A DNA stretch of 64,000 nucleotides, from positions 2,573,501 to 2,637,500 of the forward strand of contig JAJNNQ010000008.1 of the NCBI GenBank assembly GCA_027886175.1, read 5' to 3'. Below the pieces are notes generated by a model that made no database searches, was not told the DNA's origin, and was given only the letters and a program-made list of their open reading frames with translations. The stretch is from Phylloscopus collybita. Lineage: Eukaryota > Chordata > Aves > Passeriformes > Phylloscopidae. Position 1 is the stretch's first letter. Every line of letters begins with the position of its first letter. This document shows positions 49,060 to 61,882 of the stretch, in pieces. The translations under genes and the position numbers were made by a program.

Positions 49060-49069
49060 GCGCATGCGC
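49060..49069 (-). promoter_or_regulatory. GINS3: NRF1 site in the GINS3 promoter
   Basis: GCGCATGCGC is the palindromic NRF1 consensus, about 52-61 bases upstream of the GINS3 ATG. Confidence 0.65.
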
Positions 49070-49098
49070 CGCGCCCGCGCCGCGCCCGGAGCCGCTGA

Positions 49099-49242
49099 GG
49101 GGGGATCGGGGATCGGGGATCGGGGATCGGGGATCGGGGATCGGGGATCGGGGATCGGGGATCGGGATCGGGATCGGGGATCGGGGATCGGGATCGGGGA
49201 GCGTCATCGGGGATAGGGATCGGGGAACGGGAGCGGGGATCG
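49099..49242. repeat. GGGGATC heptamer array (G-quadruplex-prone)
   Basis: At least a dozen GGGGATC/GGGATC units lie on the plus strand, 90 to 235 bases upstream of the GINS3 ATG. Regular G3-G4 runs every seven bases could form quadruplexes on this strand. Confidence 0.95.
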
Positions 49243-52200
49243 GCACCGCGGCTGCCCCACCGGCGGCGCTCCGCAGGCGGTGCCGCCCGTCCCCCCGCAC
49301 AGCAGCCCCAGCAGCGTTACAGAGGGGGCTCGGGCTCGTATCACGATAGGACAGGGGGATGGATTCACACCGAGATTTGGGTTTTTGCGGGGAAATTCCT
49401 CGCTGTGAGGGTGGTGGGGCCCTGGCACAGCGTGCCCAGAGAAGCTGTGGCTGCCTCATCCCTGCAGTGTCCAAGGCCGGGTGGGACGGGGTTTGGAGCA
49501 GCCGGGGCCAGTGGGAGGTGTCAGGGGGAACGGGATGGGCTCTGAGCTCCCTTCCAGCACCGAGCACTCCAGGGATCTCTGCTTGCGGCGGGGCAGGCTG
49601 GGCCCCTGAGCCCCGCGGCGCTGAGGGAGCTGCCCCAGCGCAGGGCCTGGCCCCTCGGAGCCGCTTTCCAAAGGCAGCGGTGCTTCCCTGCGGCTGCAGC
49701 AGCTCCATCCGCACACACCGGGGCTTTACGGACAGCCAAGGCAGTGCTGCTTGCTTGTGCCCCTCTTTCTCCTTGGCACTTAAGGACGTGGCTCACCCTG
49801 CAGAGCACATGATGAGGCTGATGGATGTGGCTGTGCTGAGTAGGCAGAAGGCAGTGCAAATGAACTGTGCATACCTTGCGTTTCAAGGGGAGGCTACAGC
49901 CCAAAGTAATTTATTTTAGTGCTGTAATACAAAGAATCAAGTCGTGTTTTGATGGCAGAATCAAATACCCTGTGCTAAATTCTGGGTTTGGTTGTATAAG
50001 GATAGAAGCAGTGGTTATCCCCCATCTTGGTCAGGTTTCTACTTCATTTTAGAACCTGACCTTCTGCACTTTTTTGCTCATTGTTTTCTTGTTTCGAAAG
50101 TAGTTAATTTTTCATCAGATTAAAATTTTCTTGCTATTCCCTGAGCTGTATATGCTGAAAATATAACTTTTTCTATAGACAGTGGTCTATAAAATAACAT
50201 TTAAATAATCTAGTAAATATTTGTTCTGCTGGGGAAGGAAAACAAACAATTAAGCAGTGTTGAAACACCTGGCAATTTCCCTGAGAAATAATCATGGAGT
50301 TATTTATAGAGGGTCTGATGATTTTTTTAATGACATTTTCAGTCCATGACTAAGGCGTAGCCCAATGTATCTTTTATCATTTTTTTAATTCTTACGACCT
50401 CAGCATTCTTCCCGCTGCTGTTTGCTCAAGATGGATCCACTGTGATTTGTTACTGTTTTGTCACCATTGATTATTGTGTTGGTACTTTTAACATCCTCAT
50501 CAAAGTCAGACCCATGCAAAATAATAAAATCTGAACCAGTTTATTAAATCTTGTGCTGTTTTATTTCATACTGAGAAAAATAAAGCACAGACAGTGTGGG
50601 CTGAGACCTCAGGATGATGTGCTTCTGTCACTTCCATGTCCCCTGGGTACCATGGCAGTCTGTGCTATAAAAATCCAGCCAACAAAGAAATGCTGAGATT
50701 TTGGGAGCTGTTTGAGCAGAGGAAATGTACCCATGCGTGTTTGTCAGTGTGTGACACCCACACACTGCTGATTCCAGTGTCCCCTTTCCCCGTTAGTCAG
50801 GTACATTAAATACTGACAGCAGCTGTAAGGGCAATGCATGCCCCCAAAGAGATTTAATGTAAAGGTCATTTCTTGTAAGATGCTGAATTCTTTTCTATAG
50901 CATAGAAAACAGACATCAGATTAATTTTAGCAATGCTAACTTTTGTCCTGTATTGTTTTTGTGGTTTGGATTTTGGTTTTGTTTTTGTTTTATTTTTTTT
51001 TAATGAGAGATTAAGACTCTCTGTTTAGAAAATAAATCCTTCTATCTGTGCACAGTTTCCAGATGAGTTGCAGAGCAATTTCTGAAAGCTCTTTTTAAAG
51101 GACAGTTCTGATAAAACTATAAGTTGCTGAATTGGATTAGTAAAATATTCCCTGCTTAATGAGGTTTAGGAAACAAATCTCTCTGCTAAATACGAAAGTC
51201 TGCACTGTGTGAGTGAGAAGAGAGAACTATGCAAATGGAATATGCTTTTTTCCAGGCTCACAGCTAAGACATCTGGAAAAAGAAGAAAGGAAAGCACAAT
51301 TTCCCTGTGTCCCGAGATGCCTCAGCCTCCAGTGTGTGATACAGAAATAAGCACCAAGGTGCAGAAAGCCCAAAGTACTGGGTAAAGCTGAAAGAACACA
51401 GAGGGAAAGATGTTTACACTCACTGTAAAATCAGTTGAAGAATGGTACTTTTGTGAGAATTTTAAAGAATAATGAGTTTGGTAGACAAAATTATGTCACC
51501 CTTTTTTGTACCATGTTTGCCTTCTCATCCCGAGAAAGGCACCAGGCAGGTTCTTATTCTTGAACACTTCTGTGTCAATCTTAGTGTAAAAACATGCATA
51601 ATGAACCCAGCATCCTAAACCATATTTTCATAAATATGATTTCAAGACCTTCCTGAAGGAAAAGGAATGTCCTGTGTCATAACTGATATATGCCAAAAAC
51701 CAAGTAATGACAGAAAAAAAGTGTTACAGAATTAAGGCTGAGCTGTGATGAATAAAACCCAAATTACTTGAAGGTACAGTAGATAAATTAGAGGATTGCA
51801 AAGTGCAGGAAGGAGTAAAATCTTAGAAATCGAGGAACAGCATGTTACATCTGATCTATGTACTTCTAAAATCTTGAATACCACAGAACTCAGCCAATTT
51901 AGTATCAGATAAATTTGGGGGAGCAGGGTGTTTCCTGCTGCTTCCCGGGCCTTTGATCAGAGCAGGCCGGTGTCTCCCTGTGAGTTGCTGAGCTCTGTCA
52001 CGTCAGCATCTGCATGTGAGGTGATGGCAGAGGCAGCTGACAGAGCCATCCCGGGTAATCTAAATAGCATTAAATACGAGAAGTAAATCAGCTAAAAGAG
52101 CTGCAGGATGCTGATGAGAGAAGGAAGTACCTCTCTCCCTGTGGCCGCTCCTTACCTTACTTTTTAAGGTCAAAGTGGGAGAGGAATCGTCAGTCTCTAC

Positions 52201-55200
52201 ATATTGGACTAAACCACAGCACAAATTAAGGTTAATCTTGAGTCTTTTCCCGCTCTGAGGCAGAGAGGATTACAGAATGATTTGCTTTTCTTATTTGCAT
52301 GTGTTATCCAGCAATCAGAAACGCTGGCAGGGTTTATTGCTGCCTTTGCATCACTGGATGAGACATCCGAGGAGCCAGAGCTCTGCTGCCTAACCCCGGC
52401 CGAAGCATCCTCAGTAGAAGCCGGGTGTGCGGTGTTCACACTCCTGAGAGCAGGGCTGGAGGAAGGCAGCACCCACGGTAACACACATCCCTCACCCACA
52501 GCCCCGGGCCGAATGTCTGAGTTGCTTTAGCTAATTATTTACTAAGTAAGTAGCTAATGCTACTTAGCTACTCCTTTCCCTCCTGGAAGTTACACTCAAC
52601 GAATTTGCATTTCCTAATCAGTTGACTTGCCGGTGGCAGTGGGAGACCTCATTTGTAAGTGGCACTGTGTCTTTGCTCCCCCTTTGTTGTGCAAATGCGG
52701 GCACATATTTGTGTATAACTCAAGTAAACCAATTGGCTTCAGTTGGATTATCCTGAGGGAGTTAAGTGCTGCCTCATATGAATAAATTCTGCTCTCCAAG
52801 GACAGCTTCTGCAGTCCAGCATGGCTTCATTTTTTTGTGAAGGAAAAGGGATAACAGCACAAATCAGTAGTGAAACTGAGGAGATAATCACTTTCCTGTT
52901 CAATTTATCTGCAAATGTGAGATGTTCAGCAGCAGTAGTAAGGATACACCATATTCATATTCACATTTCAGAGTATCATTCCTTTTCACGTGGAGGAAGT
53001 GTGGAGGACTGTGTCCTCACATGTCCACACATATTGAGGATGGGAGAACAGCCACAGATGAAATTACAGGATTTAGGGTGTGAAAAATGACGTTTCACCT
53101 TTTTATATGAATTTATAAGTTTAATAAAAATAAAATAAAATAGAATAAAAATAGACAATAAGGAGACAAAAGAAGATAGCTTCTCAGCTGAGGGTGCAAA
53201 GCAACACACCCCCTATTCCAAATTTCTTGGTATTTAAAAGTCTTGCTGTTACATATTTAAATAAGCTAATGCATGATTCAAATATTCATTTTGGTTTCAA
53301 GACCCCCCTAAGTATACAGTTTATCTGTGAGACTCCATGTAGTCTAGAAGTATGTTGTAAATCTGCCTTCTGAAGATTCAAAACTCTCAAAGGCTTAATT
53401 GTTCTTTATCAGAAATCTTTAGTTCAGGAAATCCAGATGTCCCTTCTGTCTTCTATCTAGTTGAAGAGTTAAAAAAAAAGACAACCCCCATCTCTACTTT
53501 GTTACAATCTGAAAATATACCTTCATTACATTTTTAAATTCCACAAATAAAAGGAAATACAGTCCAACCTTCTTACATTATATGTATAACATTCCTTTCA
53601 ATATTTGCGAAAAGCGAATTCTAAAAAATGCATTTATAACAAGGGTAACCAAACATCCCATGGGAAGGATCTTTGGGCTTCCATCTTCCAGCAAGGCTCT
53701 CTTAGCCAGAAGGCAGCAGCAGGGAGTGTGGCCAGCTTACACGGTGAATTTCAAAATATTTTAAACATCTTCTAAAAAAAGGAGTATTGAAATCATAAGA
53801 TCAACCAGATGCTACAGCTGGCATTGCAAAAAAAAAAAAAAAAAAATTCTGAAAGAACAAAAACATTTCTAGAATTTCAATATTTTTCCCAGCTGTCATT
53901 CACTCTGTTATTATGCAGGAGTGGATTCAGCACTTTCCAAGGCTTTTTCAACCATTGTGTAGTTTTTCTGGAGAGTCACAGTTAAATCAGCAGCAGGCAT
54001 TTGAAGGAAGTTTCTTGTTTTAAGGTGTGGTGCCATGTTGCTAAAACTTTGATGGTTTACTTGGGAATGCTGCTAAAATTGTTGATGTTTCTTCCATTTG
54101 GAGTTCCCTAGATGACATTTCACTACTGTTTTTGTTTAGAGGTATGGGAAAATTGTAATTATGATAACTGCTATCAATAAGAAATTAAGGAAATTGCTGA
54201 TGACTGTGCAGAATTGCTGATGACTATGCAGCAAATTCTAAAAGGGTGACTTTTCTCAAACTTTTGGTGTCTCAAGGTGCCTGCGATGATGTGAGTAGAA
54301 AACTCACAGTATTTTAGTTTCTCTCACATCCACTCACATGATGAGGGTGAAAGAAGTGTTCATTCTTGACAGGTTGACCCCTTCCTACTCGTAAAGCACT
54401 CAAGCTGCTGTGCAAAACAATGAATCCTTTCCACAGCATAAAACATTAAACATCAGCAATTTCTTTTTCTTGTGTCTCACCATTCATAGTAAATATCCTA
54501 GGGAGAGGTTGGAAATGATGCTCTTCCAATTAAGTTGCATGAACTTCAACTCTATTCAGCTAAAGGCTGTTCAATGCCCAGAGACAAAAAACATCTAATG
54601 AATCAATCTTTGTGCACAGAAAAAAACCTTTCTTTTTCTTTTCTTTTTCTTTTTTTTTTTTTTTTTTTTTAAGGAAATTACATAAAAACTAGAAGCTGAT
54701 GACCTCTTTGAAAAAAAGAGACAGGGGTGGGTTGCTGTATGAGCTTCACTTTCTCAATGATGTGGGGGCTTTTTTTTCTGAGCTATCCAGGACATTTCCA
54801 ATAAAAACAAGCTAAAATATGCAGCTTTCACTGCTCTGAAGAAAAGAATATTCTTTGTCTTTCAGACTCAGATAAGCAATTGTAAATCTGGCTACAGATA
54901 TTTTCATGTTTTTTCTCTTCATATCCAGATACTCCTGTTCTTCATTCAAGGTTTTCACTCTTATTTATATTACTCTGGAGACTTTTATTAAGTGAGTTAT
55001 TGGAAAAGAAAAAACAAAAACAAACAAACAAAAACAAAAAAACAAAACAAAAACAAAACAACAACAAGCAATCCTGCATTTTTCTCAAGATCCAGAATGA
55101 AAAGCTGGAATTCTGAATTATTCTGAATTGCAGGGAGAGTAGGTTCCTACCAACTCATGTATATATAACCAGTCAGTTACCACACATGAATGCCAACAAT

Positions 55201-58008
55201 TTCTTCATTCAGATTTCTTCCATCTGGCTTCTTCAGCATCACAAGCTGGAGGATGCAGTCATCTGCACTTCGTGTGTTCTGCTGCCTGTGCTCTTTCAAC
55301 CATGGTTTCAGTGTTACTCCAGCCCTTTGTCTGTCAGCACTAGATGAGCAGAATGCTGATATTCCAGGGCTTTTTCAGAGCATAAATGCTCCTTTTGGCT
55401 GCTGGCTTACTGTCTTCAGCCAGCAGAATCTCTGAATTCTTTAAATCTGATTGCCTCTTGGCTGCTGCTTTTCAGCTCTGGACTGTGGATATGTGGTCAG
55501 GCTGTCCCGTGTTTTTTGAGGCATACTAGAACAGGAAAAGATCCAAATTGTTTCTTCTCTGATCAAATATGGGAAGGGAAATCTGACAGCACCTCACTGG
55601 AGCACACTGCATTGTGTCAAAAAGTAGAGAGTCTTAACTTGTGAGGAAGCTTTTCATCCTTCAAAAAAAAAAATGTTGTAGAAATGTCAGGTTACACTGA
55701 ATACATACTGAGAATTTGGCTGATATAATGGGATTATAGTCAGAATAAGCACACCAAAAATTCAGTGTCCCAGTGAGAAAGATTATTAATACAGTATCAA
55801 CCAGGAGTTCCATGAGGAGCAGAGCAAACCCAGTTTCCTGCTGGCATTCCTGCTGTCAGGGGGAGATAGAGGTTGGCTGAGAGCAGCAATTTCCGAGCTG
55901 TTCAAAGGCATCGCAGGCAGAATGGAAGATCTGGACAAGGTTTATCAGGGAGACCCTCCCACTGAGTCACAAGAAGCAGAAAGGACCTCCCTTGCTTTCT
56001 AAACCCCTTTCAGAGACAGGGTGCTGCTGGTTCCAACTCTACCCCCAGCCCTGGTCAATGGCTTATGTCTAAGGGATTATATAGGTGCAATAAAACCTTT
56101 GTACTACTTTGTCCTTCAGCAGTAAGGATGGTAAAACAAATATATTTATATGAATAAAATAACTTATTTATTTGATGATGATTAGATTAAGGGATCTTAA
56201 TTAGAATTATTTACTACACGGAATAGGTGTGTACAGCTCCCTGTGCACTATTTATTGCAGCAACATTGAAGCACTTGTATCCAAGCCAGCAAAATAATTA
56301 TTAAGTAGAGGTTGATGTTACTCACCCATAGCAAGGATCATGGGCAAAGCTCTTTTATTCCTGTGATGTTTAACTTTGGGATTGATGAGTCTGGCTCATC
56401 TCAGCATTCTTCAACACCAAAAGCAACTGACCCTCCTTCTCCACCCAGCACTTCGGGTGAGTTTAGAGCTGTTTCACCCCCAGGTAGGCAGAGCACCCTG
56501 ACACAAAGGGATGCCTGAGGGGCCCTGCAGGCTCCTCTACCCACTGTCATCTGCCAGACCACTCAGGGGATCTCAGGTGGTGGGAGCTTGGGAAACATGG
56601 GGGGGAGAGTTTGAGAGATTAACCATTGTAGTCCAGGGATTAATGGAGAAATGCAGTTCATTTTGAGCATCCTATCTGGAAGAATTCCAGTGATTCACAG
56701 TGTGGGGGAATGCAAAGAAGAGACAAGACAGGCAGCTTGCATCGTCTGACAGCTGAGTGGCTCTGTAGTTCTGAGAACATCCTGTCTCGGTGTATCCTCA
56801 GATCTGACAGCTTTGCTCTGTCAGGCAGGGACTGCTCTGTGATCCTGTAAAGTTTATCTTGGTTTTCATCAAACACCCCTGTGCATGCCCAGCAACAGAT
56901 CTCATTGCCAGTAAGTCAGCAGTGTGCAAGTGCCAGCAGCTAAATATCCAGGAATGTTATATTCAAAATGACAAAACCCCATGAGATGTGTTAAAAGCAA
57001 ACACATTTTCTCTGGACTTTGTGGCTTGTGCTCAGTGGCAGCCTTTATCACACAAACACAGATGAGGATTTTTGACAGGGTTTTAACCTCTTCTAGGAGA
57101 AGCTGCATATCTTTTGATTTTCTCATTTTTCTTATAATCCTGTATTTACAAGCAGAGCTAGTAAAATAACAGAAAAATACATTAAGTGGGGAAGGTTTGG
57201 CAAACCCAGTATAATCTCATTGAGATGACTGATGGGTTTAGATCTTGTTTTCAAAAAAAGGAGTTCAAAAATCTATCTCCTCACAGAATTACAGACAAAA
57301 TATCTCCATGGTATAAATAGATATAAATCCACTACAGAAAGTGCAGCTTTCATCAAAATCACTGAGGGTGATTTTGTTGTTTTGTTGATAACATCAACAT
57401 GTTGTTGATAATTCAACATTACAATTAGCAGCCCTTAAAGTTATTGGCACCTTCTTTGATGGGTGCTTCAATGCAAATGCTTTGTTTTTGTTCTCTTTTG
57501 ACTAATAGTCTCCATCCTGGAGCCTCAGAGTGCATTAAGTGTTGTGTCATAGGCATTTTTGCTTTTCCCTTATGTCCCTTCTGAGGCTTGTATGCAGGGC
57601 AGAGTTGTTTCTGCGCTCCAGTTCTAAATGCCCACGATCCTATGGCTTTCTAGTAGAGATGTCAGACTGGCTGGTAGTTGTTTTTTCACTTCAGGTGAGA
57701 CATGAGAGAGCTTGTGGTTCCTAATGAGCTTGTTCCACAAACCAAGTCCCAGCTTTTCGACAGTGAGATGTGTGAGTCAGCCGTTGAAGATAAAGGTCTT
57801 ACGCAATTGCTTAAAATTGCAGCAGGTTGTTTACAACATCCTTTGCATTCAAGCCTGCTTCGGCTTTAAGCATCAGGAATAATTCTGTGGCAGAGCAGTG
57901 CACTGGATCTGTCAGGGCTGGAGTTAACTTTCCTTCACAGCCGCCTGTGCGGTGCCCTGCTCTGCATTTGTGCCTCAAGCAGTGCTGCTGCTGCTGCTGC
58001 CCCAGAGT
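49243..58008. other. Gene-poor region upstream of GINS3
   Basis: GC-rich to about 49,750, then A/T-rich. No ORF has a recognisable domain, and the human neighbours of GINS3 (PRSS54, CCDC113) were not seen. Simple A- or T-rich stretches occur at 53,125-53,160, 53,828-53,846, 54,630-54,671 and 55,005-55,066. A short tandem duplication of ATTGCTGATGACTNTGCAG lies at 54,194-54,232. Confidence 0.6.
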
Positions 58009-58389
58009 TGTGTCTGGGGTGCACAATTTCAGAAGGGACTCAGAACATGCTGTAGCTTCTCTGTGTGCCTGTGTGTCCCCACGGAGCAGTGGGTCTGACA
58101 GGCACGTGGCTGATACTCAGTCAAGGGGAATAATAAATGGCAGTGGGTGAAGCCACTCTCTCAGTGTTCCTGTTTCTCTATGGGCTGTTGTGTAGGGTTG
58201 CTGCCTGCAAATAGGGGTTTAATGGCACCATCTAAATGGTACAGTGGTGTCTGGGAAGAGAGAAGGGTATTAGGGTGAGGGTAGCAGGTTTTTCTGTTGT
58301 GTTCTCTGGTTTTAACCATCTATACTGGCTGCTATTAAAAAATACAAACAAACCCTCCCACAGTCACTTCCTATTCTAAATACTGTGGC
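58009..58389. repeat. 381-bp perfect direct repeat, copy 1
   Basis: The segment from TGTGTCTGGGGTGCACAATT to ATTCTAAATACTGTGGC recurs at 61,502-61,882 with no difference found by eye. It contains AATAAA (in GGAATAATAAATGG). A CTG run (57,982-57,999) ends about 10 bases before it. Confidence 0.97.
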
Positions 58390-61300
58390 TGCTGCTGAGC
58401 AGGGCAGAGCTCTTTCTGCTCCCTCCTCCAGTCAGTGGGCTCAGGGTGAGGTGAGAGATGGGGAAGGGACACAACCAAAGGGATATTCCATTCGTTATGA
58501 CACAGGCTCAGCAATAAAAGCTCCGGGAGAGGAGGTGGAGGAGGGGGAAGGTTGTGTGCTCACGGTGTTTGTGTTCTCAAGCAATGGTTGCACAGGCTGA
58601 GGCCCTTCTTCCCAGGCAGTGACTGGGCATCTGCCTGCTGATGGGAAGTGGTGAATGAATTCTTTTTGCTATTGCTTTCCCCGTTGAACTTGAGTCTTTT
58701 GAGTCTTTTCATCTTCCTCTCTTTCTCCCCACAGAATGGAGTGAGCAGAAGGCTGGATGGGTGTTGGGCTGCTGGTTGAGGTCAAGCCATCAGAAGCACT
58801 AGAAAACAGACACTCAGCTCCTGTTCCTAATAAACATCGCTCATCTTGTTTCCCTGCATGAGGTTACATTGTTATTGCAGAATCTTCCTCTGCTTTCACA
58901 TTTTCACCTACTTTTACTTTATCCCTCGCATTCAATTTCCTTCCAAATAATTAGTTGTGGATGTACTGACATCATCCCAATTCGCTCTGACTGCCCACAC
59001 CACAAACAGCTGGCTATTTCTGCAAAGCTGATTAGGAGTGGCCCCCTTAAAAACACTGAATTTAACTAAATTAGCATTTAGTTTTCAGAGAGAATGTCTC
59101 AATGGAAACTCAACCTCCTGAGATGTCAGAGATTGATACTGATTTCCTTTCCTAATTCAGCAGGTTGTACAAAAAGTTTGGAAGAGACTGGACTACACAG
59201 TTTTGAAAGGAGCTGTTTAAAACTTGATTCATACAGAGTCTCTGCCCAGCTTTGTCACTGATGCCATTGCAAGGGGCTTCATCCACAGGAGGTTGCTCAC
59301 AAGGGCAGTCTGATTCCCCCAGGAGGGTGGCTGAGCAGCTGGCCAGGAATATTCTTTGTCTTATTTTCAGTCTCGTCTTTTTACTGAGTCTGTTCTACAC
59401 AACCTCTGTTGAGCCCATGGGCTCAGAAGCTTCTGCTTCATAAATGCAGCTCCTGACTTGCAGCAGCCTGATGGGTGATCCACAAAGAATTTGTAGTTTA
59501 CCAGTTGCTACCAGCAAGTTCAGCCCAGCCCAGCCTCTGGGCACACACATCAGCCATGTCCTCACACCAGTGGAGAGTACAGTTATTTCATAATTTTTAT
59601 TATTTCCTTCTTTTCCACTTTTTTTTTTTTTTTGTTTGTGCTTCCTGCAGTTTTTATAGAAACATATTTTTTTAAAAGTGGGTGAACTGGTTCGTTATTA
59701 ATTGTGTTTGCTCTGTATAATGATGGGTATTTCTAGCAGAATCCATCCTTTTAATCCAGGTCTTTGTCACATATCCACAAAGGGAAACCAAATGCCTTTA
59801 GGACATCTTATTTGTAAAGAACATTAGTAATGCAGTGAGGTAGATCAGCTTCATGCATTCATTTGAAGACTAGGGTCTAAATTTAGATTTATTCCCAATT
59901 GAGAAGGGATTTGTGGCATCAATTTCAATAGCTGCTTCAATCCAAAACTACCACAGGAGTTAGTGCAATCAGAAGTCTTTAATTTGGAGTCTGGGAAGGA
60001 ATAGTAGATTAGAAGCTGGACCCCCAGCCTTCAGTGGAAATTTGTGACAGAAATTCCTTGTATGTCTGGCTTTGCTCTCTGTCAGCCTTTCTGTGAGTTC
60101 TCAGTTTCACCAAATTCCCCTTGATTTATGATTTATCCCCTTTATTGATTTGTGGCAGGTTACCCACGAGGCCCAGGTGTCCCTGGCTGATACAGCAAAG
60201 CATTCATGTCTTTCTCAGGTTCTTCCTGGTGCTGAAAGTGTAGGTTTGCTGTTGCAGCCTCTGAAGTTGCTTTCAGTGAGACATTCCCTGCTGTGGAGTG
60301 AAAGCCATAGCCCCAGGTGTGAGATCTGCTTTGGGCTAGAAGTGTTACTCTGCTTTACCAGCAGTACAATTGGCAGCAAGTCCCAGAGCTGGTGTGGTTG
60401 TCACTGTAGAAGAGCTTCTGTGTTATCTGTAACCCTGAAAATGACAAAGCATTTAAAAGTATGTGGGGAAGACTCACTAAGTTATTGCTTGGCTTATGAG
60501 CAGGTCTTATGCAGGATGCAAAGCTGGGGTCAATTCTGTCACTTTGTCTTTCTATATTAAGTGTCATAATCTTTGCCCCTTGTATATGTGTAGCCTCCAT
60601 CAGGGAAAATGGTAATGAGTTTTCATACCAAGGGGATATTAAATCCCCATTCCCCTTCAGTAATGTATAATGTCAACAGCAGCCTTTGATGAATTCGGCT
60701 TCTTCTTAATTAGATGCTGGAGCAAGAGATTATTAATCCATTTATCTCAAATTCTAATTGTACCATGAATTGCTTGCTGTTTCATGCCCAAGTTTATGAT
60801 CACAGTTATCTTCTTACGACCTTTAAGGGAGTCATACTCATAAGTGAATGTATTTCTGGAAACTTGAATTGTTGTGTTCTTATTTGTATTACTTTCCTCA
60901 ATATGTGTGTGGGTAGACATTCTGAAAGCCCCACTCCATCAGCCAGGGCTGTCCTGCAACACAGCAATTCAGCAATTACAGCTGGATGCCATTTCCATGG
61001 CAGTGACATCACACCTTTTAAAAAATGAATTTTAGCACCAGTAAGAGGAACTGGATGCTTCTCATGGCAAAGGTTGGGGGTTTTATACCCCAGAATTACT
61101 GAGTGGGCTTGATTTGGAGCTTTTAACCAGCTTTTAAATGCACGTTAAAACCATAAACTTCAGTTGTGATACTAATGTATAGTAACTAATGATCCTATAG
61201 AGCTAAAAATCGGTTCTAGAACAGTCAGGGCAAGCCAGTCCATTTGTTAAAAGAGCATGTAGTTGCCTAAGTGACACAGACTTGCCTGGATACAGCCGAG

Positions 61301-61501
61301 GATTCTTTTGAAAATGTCCTCAGAGCAGGCAGAAGGTTTTTTCCCTTTGAACAGGCTGAACTGGCCTAGTTTGCAATCCGTGGTGAATACTGCAATGGCT
61401 CCATCTGCTGAAACAACTAAATCACTGGGAGCTTCAAAAACTTGCAATAAACGGGATTTTGTTTCTCCTGGGGTCCGTGCTCTTCCTCCTCTCTGCATTT
61501 C
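58390..61501. other. Sequence between the 381-bp repeats
   Basis: 3112 bp of mixed A/T-rich DNA with no supported ORF. A plus-strand splice-acceptor-like tract (CTCTTTCTCCCCACAG) ends at about 58,735, and a T-run lies near 59,620. Confidence 0.55.
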
Positions 61502-61882
61502 TGTGTCTGGGGTGCACAATTTCAGAAGGGACTCAGAACATGCTGTAGCTTCTCTGTGTGCCTGTGTGTCCCCACGGAGCAGTGGGTCTGACAGGCACGT
61601 GGCTGATACTCAGTCAAGGGGAATAATAAATGGCAGTGGGTGAAGCCACTCTCTCAGTGTTCCTGTTTCTCTATGGGCTGTTGTGTAGGGTTGCTGCCTG
61701 CAAATAGGGGTTTAATGGCACCATCTAAATGGTACAGTGGTGTCTGGGAAGAGAGAAGGGTATTAGGGTGAGGGTAGCAGGTTTTTCTGTTGTGTTCTCT
61801 GGTTTTAACCATCTATACTGGCTGCTATTAAAAAATACAAACAAACCCTCCCACAGTCACTTCCTATTCTAAATACTGTGGC
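61502..61882. repeat. 381-bp perfect direct repeat, copy 2
   Basis: Same length and orientation as copy 1, 3493 bases further on. The flanks differ on both sides. No primer-binding site, polypurine tract or retroviral ORF is visible between the copies, and the ends are not TG...CA. Confidence 0.97.

Larger units (their letters stand above)
48640..49300 (-). promoter_or_regulatory. GINS3: CpG-rich GINS3 promoter region
   Basis: CpG-dense sequence covers exon 1 and the upstream flank without a TATA box, typical of replication-factor genes. It includes the NRF1 site and the GGGGATC array described separately. Confidence 0.7.

Noticed and set aside
48629..49714. Longest open frame in the window (361 codons, minus strand) over the GINS3 promoter
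   Set aside because: It runs through the GGGGATC array (repeated DPRSPIP) and overlaps GINS3 exon 1 in another frame. It is a low-complexity frame in CpG-rich DNA, not a gene.
58009..61882. Endogenous retrovirus bounded by 381-bp LTRs
   Set aside because: Terminal dinucleotides, primer-binding site, polypurine tract and gag/pol coding are all missing. Kept only as an unexplained duplication.
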